This document shows positions 58,433 to 64,000 of a stretch of DNA of 64,000 nucleotides, in pieces. The notes beneath the pieces are model-generated. The model did not search any database, was not told the DNA's origin, and was given only the letters and a program-made list of their open reading frames with translations. A program made the translations under genes and the position numbers. This DNA comes from an uncultured Mycoplasmataceae bacterium (lineage in GTDB: Bacteria; Bacillota_I; Bacilli_A; Mycoplasmatales; Mycoplasmoidaceae): contig UQVX01000001.1 in the NCBI GenBank assembly GCA_900544585.1, positions 310,001-374,000 on the forward strand, written 5' to 3'. Within the stretch, counting starts at the first letter, position 1. The number at the start of each line of letters is the position of its first letter.

Positions 58433-59539
58433 ATGCATAAATTGGACTTCATAAGTAATTGCAACTTAGTTTTTATTGATATTGAAGCAACAGATAGTAA
58501 TTCTAAGCGTAAAATTATTCAGTTTAGTGGGGTTAGGATAAATTTGGATGGTACATCAACTGAGTTAAGTTTAATGATTAATCCTGAGCAACCATTATCT
58601 AATCATATTGTTAATCTTTTAAAAATAGATGATTTTTATCTCCAACAACAGCCATGTTTTAAAGATGTAAAATCCAAAATCATTGATTTTATTGATGATG
58701 CTGTTATTGTTACATTTGGTGACTTTGATATCAAAATCATCAAAGAATATCTAGAAGAACTTGATTTAATGTTTTTTGATTTTCAACATTATTTAAAACA
58801 ATTTTCTAAAAATAATGTGCCACTATTAGAAATGCACAAATTGGTTAGTGATTACACAATCAATAATTTGCAACATGATGCATTATATGATGCAATAATG
58901 TTGAAAGATTTGTTCTATGAATTAATTAAATACGATGAAGAGGATTTAAAGCTTCTCTGCATGATAAGTCACATCATGCCACGAAGCATAATTGCTAGGC
59001 ATAAAATCTTTAGCAAAATGGATTTCAACCAAAATTTATGAACTAATGTGCCAAACATTAACAATCCACCTGTAATTGTTAATAAATTAGTGGTTGGACA
59101 TTTCATTAAAAAAAATAAATATGAAAAATCTACTATTCCTTACTTAATAAATTTAGAGTATGAATATTATGATGAAAACAAAAAACATCATAAAGTACAT
59201 TGAACCAATCATTATGATGTCGGGCAATACACATATGATCTTTTTGCAGAACAAGCAAAAAGATGTTTAGAAAGATTTATGCACATCAGTGTTGACAAAC
59301 CGATTTTTTTTAATAATGGTAGTAAAGATAAGATTAATAATTTAATAGAAGTTATTTATGACACAACAAAAAAGTTAGCAACTTTAAATTTCATCAACTT
59401 AGGTTACTTAAATAAAAAATACAAAACTAGTCAAGCCATTAAATATTTTTATGAAATGTTAGATGAATTACCAGTTAATATCCAAAATAAATTTGGTAAT
59501 TTTTATAACAGCAAAATTACTAAATTTTGGTGTAAATAA
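58433..59539 (+). CDS. DnaQ-like (DEDDh) exonuclease with extra C-terminal domain
   Basis: 368 residues. The N-terminal 170 form a DEDDh fold: VFIDIEATD (Exo I), VIVTFGDFDIKII (Exo II) and HDALYDAIML (Exo III). The rest is Asn/Lys-rich without recognised motif, including NLEYEYYDENKKHHKVHW. Likely a 3'-5' nuclease acting on DNA or RNA. Four or more TGA (Trp) codons. Its 3' end overlaps convergent whiA by 20 nt. Confidence 0.8.
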
Positions 59540-60443
59540 CTTTCATTTTCTTAACAATATGAGTTAAACTACCCTTAGTAATTTGATTTTCTAAAGGTAG
59601 TTTTTGGTTCATTAGACTGCACATTGTTTGCATACTAGCCTTGTTATTATTGGCTCTAATATCGCAATATATTTTTTCCCGATGATTTAATGTTTGATAA
59701 TAAACACTAGTTTGGATGATCTGGCAAATTTTGGATTGTTCAATTGCAGCTCTAGCTGTTTTATTTAAATTGAAAACTTCTAAATTAACTAATCGTTGTA
59801 AATTATTAAACATGTCACGTTCAATCCTATTGTCTTCTAAATAAAACATGGAATTTTGAGCATTAAAAATTTTAAGCAGATCAGAAATTTCTGTTGATCT
59901 TTTGAAATAAATGACAAATTTATTATGGTGTTCTAGTAACTTAGGATGTAAATTAAATTTTTGTAAAGCTAAAATTATCATATCTTTGTATTCTGAACTC
60001 AGGGTTCTAAACTCTAAGTGGTAGGTTTTAGACATTGGATTATTGACACTACCACCTGATAAAAAAGCTCCAATTAAAATGTTTTTGCACAAATCATAAT
60101 CATTAAAATTTAAGTTTTTTAAGCTTAGTTTGGCAATTAAATCATCAATGCTATGACTGGAAAATTTTAATAAATAATTGGTGCGATTGTTTTTTAGTGT
60201 TTTCTTGTTACTAATAGAAATTTGTAATTTGTATTTGCTATCAATATTGCAAAATTGTTTAAAAAACTTAACAACACTAACATATTGTGTTTTAAGTTCA
60301 ATACAATTGCTAGTGATATCATATTCACCAATATTTTTTAAACATGAGAAAATTATTGTTTCAAAATTAGTACAATTCTTTGCATTGAAACAAATTTCAC
60401 TTTTTACTTGTTCGCTAAAAGTTTGACTTTCATCTAATTTCAT
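59520..60443 (-). CDS. whiA: WhiA-like DNA-binding protein
   Basis: 307 residues: an N-terminal LAGLIDADG-like pair (NILIGAFLSGGSVNNPMSKTYHLEFRT) and a C-terminal helix-turn-helix (AAIEQSKICQIIQTSVYYQTL, ASMQTMCSLMNQKLPLENQITKGSLTHIVKKM). In mycoplasmas WhiA represses ribosomal-protein transcription; in Firmicutes it affects division. Its ATG overlaps the trxB stop by 10 nt. Confidence 0.93.
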   Translation of the reverse strand: MKLDESQTFSEQVKSEICFNAKNCTNFETIIFSCLKNIGEYDITSNCIELKTQYVSVVKFFKQFCNIDSKYKLQISISNKKTLKNNRTNYLLKFSSHSIDDLIAKLSLKNLNFNDYDLCKNILIGAFLSGGSVNNPMSKTYHLEFRTLSSEYKDMIILALQKFNLHPKLLEHHNKFVIYFKRSTEISDLLKIFNAQNSMFYLEDNRIERDMFNNLQRLVNLEVFNLNKTARAAIEQSKICQIIQTSVYYQTLNHREKIYCDIRANNNKASMQTMCSLMNQKLPLENQITKGSLTHIVKKMKVIYTKI

Positions 60444-61378
60444 AAAGTGTCTTTTATGTAATCAACTGCACTCAATGCTGCAATTGTACCATCACTAATT
60501 GCAGTGGAAATTTGTCTAACTTTCTTATTAACAATGTCACCTGCAGCAAAAATACCAGGATAGTTAGTTTGCATTCGATGGTCAACATCAATAAAGTTTG
60601 ACTCCTTAGATAAAATTGACTGGCCATTAATAGTGGGTGACATTGGTAAAAAACCAATAAAAATGAAAGCTGCATTCACATTTAAATTAAATATTTCATT
60701 TGTTAATTGGTTTCTTAAGGTTAAAGATGTAAGCTTATCACTACCATTAAAACTTAATGTGTCTGTCTGGAAATAGATTTTTACATTACTTACACTTTTC
60801 AGATGTTCAATTTCTTTAGCATCTGCCTTAAATTCTGGCTTGTTAGAAATTACAGTAACATCGCTTGCAATATTTGATAAAAAAATTGCTTCTTCTACAG
60901 CACTTCTTCCACTACCAATAACTGCAACTGGTTGGTTCTTATAAATTGCACCATCACAAATTGCGCAATAACTAATTCCTTTTTGATAAAGTTCATCTTC
61001 ATTTGGGCAACCAATCTTACGATTAATCATTCCAGTGGCAATAATAATTGCTTTGGTTTTGATAATTTTTTCATTTTTTAATTTTACAAATTTAAAATTT
61101 TCATTTACATCTGTTTGAATATCTAAAACATCATTAAATATAAATTTAGCCCCTAAATTTTGGGCTTGTTCAAAAAATTTTAATGATAAATCAGGACCTG
61201 ATATTTCATTAAAGCCAGGGTAGTTTTCCACACTTGCTGTTGTTATTACCTTGCCCCCAGGGCTGTTTTTGTCGATCATTATCACATTAAGATTAGCGCG
61301 ACAAGCATAAATAGCTGCAGTTAAACCAGCTGGTCCACATCCTACAATTGTTAAATCTGTTTCATAATCAAAATTCAT
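60434..61378 (-). CDS. trxB: Thioredoxin reductase
   Basis: FAD/NADPH enzyme that reduces thioredoxin. FAD motif GCGPAGLTAAIYACRA, redox-active SYCAICDGA, NADPH motif VIGSGRSAVEEAIFL and C-terminal GIFAAGDIVNKKVRQI. 314 aa. Under code 4 the frame passes a TGA and stops at TAG 60434-60436, overlapping whiA. Fourth gene of pth-tilS-lgt-trxB-whiA. Confidence 0.96.
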
Positions 61379-61393
61379 ATCATATGCTCCCTT

Positions 61394-62416
61394 CTAACGA
61401 TTAGCAAAATATAATGTTCCACCTTCAAAACGAGTAAATTGAGTGTCACTTAAATGTGGTTTGTTATTGTTTTTATCATGATTAAATAATCATAAGAAAG
61501 ATGCCCAAATGAATTGGATGTTTTTGTATTTCCGATACTTTGGTAATATTCATTGGCAAACAAAAAATAAAACTAACCCAATACCCAACAAAACTCCATT
61601 TAAAGCATATGTAGCAGCAAACCTAAATTGTGAGCTTCTCAATGATTCAGTAATAAATCTTATAATCCCATAGTCAATAAAATATAAACTAGCAATTGTG
61701 CCTGCATGCATTTCATTTAATTCTGCTAGTACTCCATAAATGATAATGAAGGTAATAATATTTAAAAATGATTCATAAAGAAACAATGGTTGAAAATAAG
61801 TGCCATTATTGTAAGTGATTCCTCCAACTACAACACTAGTTGTCGGTGTCATATGGTTGTACACACCTGGCATCATTACTTTCAATCATTCTAATCCACC
61901 ATTGGTTACAGGAGCACCAAAAATTTCCCCATTAAAAAAATTACCTCATCTCCCAATTGCTTGCCCAATTAATATTGTTGGGACAATTGCATCTGCATAC
62001 AATCACATTGATGGTCTTTTAATGTAAACATTGCCATCTTCATATACCCGAACATGAAATTTAGGACGACTTAAAATGATGGGGAAGTAAATCAAAGCAG
62101 TTATCACTCCAAATACAACTCCACCTTGAACAGCTAATCCACCATCTCGTAAATTAAAAAATTTACTAAAGTCTTTTGCATCACCAATCATGTATGACCA
62201 AAGTCGTGCTCCCAAAATAATCATTGGTAATGCAAAAAATACATAATAGAAACCAACTTCAAAACTAATTTTGTAACGCTTTGCAATTACAACTAAGTAA
62301 ATGCAAATGGCACTAAAATAACCTATAATAGAGAAAATCGCATATCAATAAATTGATAATCCGCCTACTGTAAAAGCAATCGGAAAGCTTGAATTGGCAT
62401 CAAATAATGTGTTCAT
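61394..62416 (-). CDS. lgt: Prolipoprotein diacylglyceryl transferase
   Basis: Membrane enzyme that attaches diacylglycerol to lipobox Cys, serving the lipoproteins in this genome. Several helices; RDGGLAVQGGVVFGV and the Lgt signature GQAIGRWGNFFNGEIFG are present, and the C-terminal helices include FLYESFLN. 340 aa, slightly long at the C-terminus. Start ATG 62416, just after tilS. Several TGA (Trp) codons. Confidence 0.95.
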
Positions 62417-62426
62417 AAAATAATAA

Positions 62427-63323
62427 TTATTTAATTTTAATAGTTAAACAAAAATTTTCTTTAATGAGAATAGTTTTTTCATCTAATCGATATTCTTTAC
62501 CATTCATTCCTTGAATAAAACTAATGATTCCATGAATTTTATTTTGATTAGGACGATAAATTTTGTGAAAATTTAAAAATTCATAAATCAAATAATATTG
62601 CTCATTTTCGTTAAATGTTTTAAACATTTTAATATTGAAGTTATTTAATTTTCATTTTTCAAAATAATCATTAACTTTAACTTGTAACTTACGGTGTTCA
62701 TGGTTATATTTTAAAGTTTTCTTCAATAAACTATGAATTTGATCATTACTCATTGTAGTAATGATTTTACGAACACGATTTCTTTCATACTCATCACTTT
62801 CATTAGATGAATCTAAAACATATTTAAGCCCTAAATCATCGCAGTATCTTTGCAATGTTTTTTTACGATATTTCATTAGCAACGGTCGATAAATAGTTAA
62901 TTCATTGTAACTTGATTTATCTTTAATTCCATAAAACAGATTTTTGGAATTTTTAGCAAATTCAATATAACTAGTCTCTAAAAAATCATCTAACTGGTGG
63001 GCAACTAAAATTTTGTTGATATTGTATTTTTTTGCAACTTTACAAAAAAAATCATATCTAATTTTGCGTGCTTGATTTTGAAAATTATTTTCTGATTGAT
63101 ATTGTTGGTAAATTTCAGGTGTAACATCTAAAACTTCTAATGGTATTTTGTATTTATCACACAATTCTTGAACACAATCAACATCATCTTGACAATTAAC
63201 ACGTTTATTATATTTGACTGTGCAAACAACTTTAATATGACGATGATACATGTTGAGTAGCGCAATCGAATCTGGTCCACCACTAATTGCACCAAGATAA
63301 GGTTTTTTATTTAAAATTGACAT
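62427..63323 (-). CDS. tilS: tRNA(Ile)-lysidine synthase
   Basis: Modifies C34 of tRNA-Ile(CAU) to lysidine. The PP-loop SGGPDSIALLNMY lies at residues 14-26, and the ATPase core includes VAHQLDDFLETSYIEFAKNS and RPLLMKYRKKTLQRYCDDL. 298 aa, short form without a large C-terminal domain. One TGA (Trp). The ATG overlaps the pth stop (TAATG). Confidence 0.95.
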
Positions 63324-63898
63324 TAATTATTGTTGTACTTATTCATCAAATCATCAATATTATAAATTGCAAATTCTTTCATAATTTCAAAAAATATTGG
63401 GTAATGAGTGGTGATTTTTTGTAAATCAGTTGAACTAAATTTTCCTAACACATAATCTTTAACTTCAATCGTTTTATAAACTGTGTCATTTAAAATACCA
63501 ATTTTCAAACGTTTAAAATTTTCCGTTTGTAAGTTCTTAATGATATTTTTTATTCCATTATGTCCACCTGATGAACCATCTTTCTTAATTTTATATTTAC
63601 CTAAAATTATTGATACATCATCATATATAACAAAAATATTATTAATACTAATATTGTAGTAATCCGTAAATCTTTTTACAAATTCGCCTGATAAATTCAT
63701 AAATGTCATTGGTTTAGCTAGATAAACAAGTTTATTTTCCACAATAAATTGTGTAATTTCTCCACCTAAACTACTAGGTTTAAATTCTAGGTTGTTTTTT
63801 AGTGCAAAAGCATCAAGAACCATATGGCCAACTTGATGTCTAGTGTTGTTATATTGAACTCCAGGATTCCCCAAACCAATAATTAAATATTTTTCCAC
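63323..63898 (-). CDS. pth: Peptidyl-tRNA hydrolase
   Basis: Releases peptide from stalled peptidyl-tRNA. LIIGLGNPGVQYNNTRHQVGHMVLD carries the catalytic His, with FMNLSGEFV and GSSGGHNGIKNIIKNL later. A GTG start at 63898 gives 191 aa and the usual VEKYLIIGLGN beginning; an ATG at 63964 would add 22 residues rich in Asn/Lys without family match. First gene of the cluster. Confidence 0.93.
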   Translation of the reverse strand: MEKYLIIGLGNPGVQYNNTRHQVGHMVLDAFALKNNLEFKPSSLGGEITQFIVENKLVYLAKPMTFMNLSGEFVKRFTDYYNISINNIFVIYDDVSIILGKYKIKKDGSSGGHNGIKNIIKNLQTENFKRLKIGILNDTVYKTIEVKDYVLGKFSSTDLQKITTHYPIFFEIMKEFAIYNIDDLMNKYNNN

Positions 63899-64000
63899 TT
63901 TTTTTCTTATTTTATTAACATTTTTTATAACATAAAAAGTATATAATATATTGGTGATTTTCAATATATTTTTATAGTTTTCAACATATAAACAAATTAA

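Overview
The window is a piece of a very AT-rich mollicute (mycoplasma) genome that reads UGA as tryptophan. Almost every long gene is interrupted by in-frame TGA where a conserved family has Trp, and two adjacent tRNA-Trp genes carry anticodons CCA and UCA, the second being the UGA reader. Lipoproteins with short N-terminal signals ending in ...LLSSC, KtrAB potassium uptake, a ClpB without its N-domain and no wall genes all fit. An IspF homologue and BspA-like repeat fragments hint at the M. penetrans/iowae side of the pneumoniae group, but that placement is inference only.

Layout: (1) 1-5.5 kb: lipoprotein cut by the window edge, ffh, two tRNA-Trp genes, and divergent ktrB/ktrA. (2) 5.5-11.2 kb: a small membrane protein, a giant FtsX-like ABC permease and a further membrane protein. 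(3) 11.2-12.6 kb: broken BspA-like fragments around one copy of a roughly 400-bp repeat encoding tiny hydrophobic peptides. (4) 12.6-18.3 kb: rpsL-rpsG-fusA-tuf, then rny. (5) 18.3-21.8 kb: cinA-recA facing an MFS-like transporter and a hypothetical gene. (6) 21.9-29.4 kb: a nucleoside-type ABC importer (binding protein, double ATPase, two permeases, one with a large cytosolic tail) followed by rplJ-rplL behind an L10 leader. (7) 29.5-40.9 kb: clpB under a CIRCE operator; and a tightly overlapping minus-strand set tmk-holB-mnmE-tatD, then an ABC ATPase, secA and uvrB. (8) 40.9-43.1 kb: 2.3 kb without ordinary genes, holding a tandem and inverted array of the same tiny-peptide repeat. (9) 43.1-51.5 kb: YtxG/YtxH-like proteins, uvrA, a hypothetical gene, ispF, hpt, ftsH, serS. 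(10) 51.6-57 kb: second giant FtsX-like permease plus lipoprotein. (11) 57-64 kb: rplK-rplA, a DnaQ-like exonuclease, and pth-tilS-lgt-trxB-whiA.

The genes are mostly housekeeping: translation, secretion, proteolysis, excision repair, nucleotide salvage and potassium homeostasis. The MacB/LolD-type ATPase beside secA is a plausible engine for the two giant permeases. The most unusual content is the repeat family at 11.66-12.06 kb and 41.35-42.57 kb. Each full unit has a leader ORF with a strong Shine-Dalgarno site, a hairpin, a 21-23-residue hydrophobic peptide ORF and a rho-independent terminator, with 5'/3' complementarity resembling type I toxin mRNAs such as hok. Its function is inferred, not shown.
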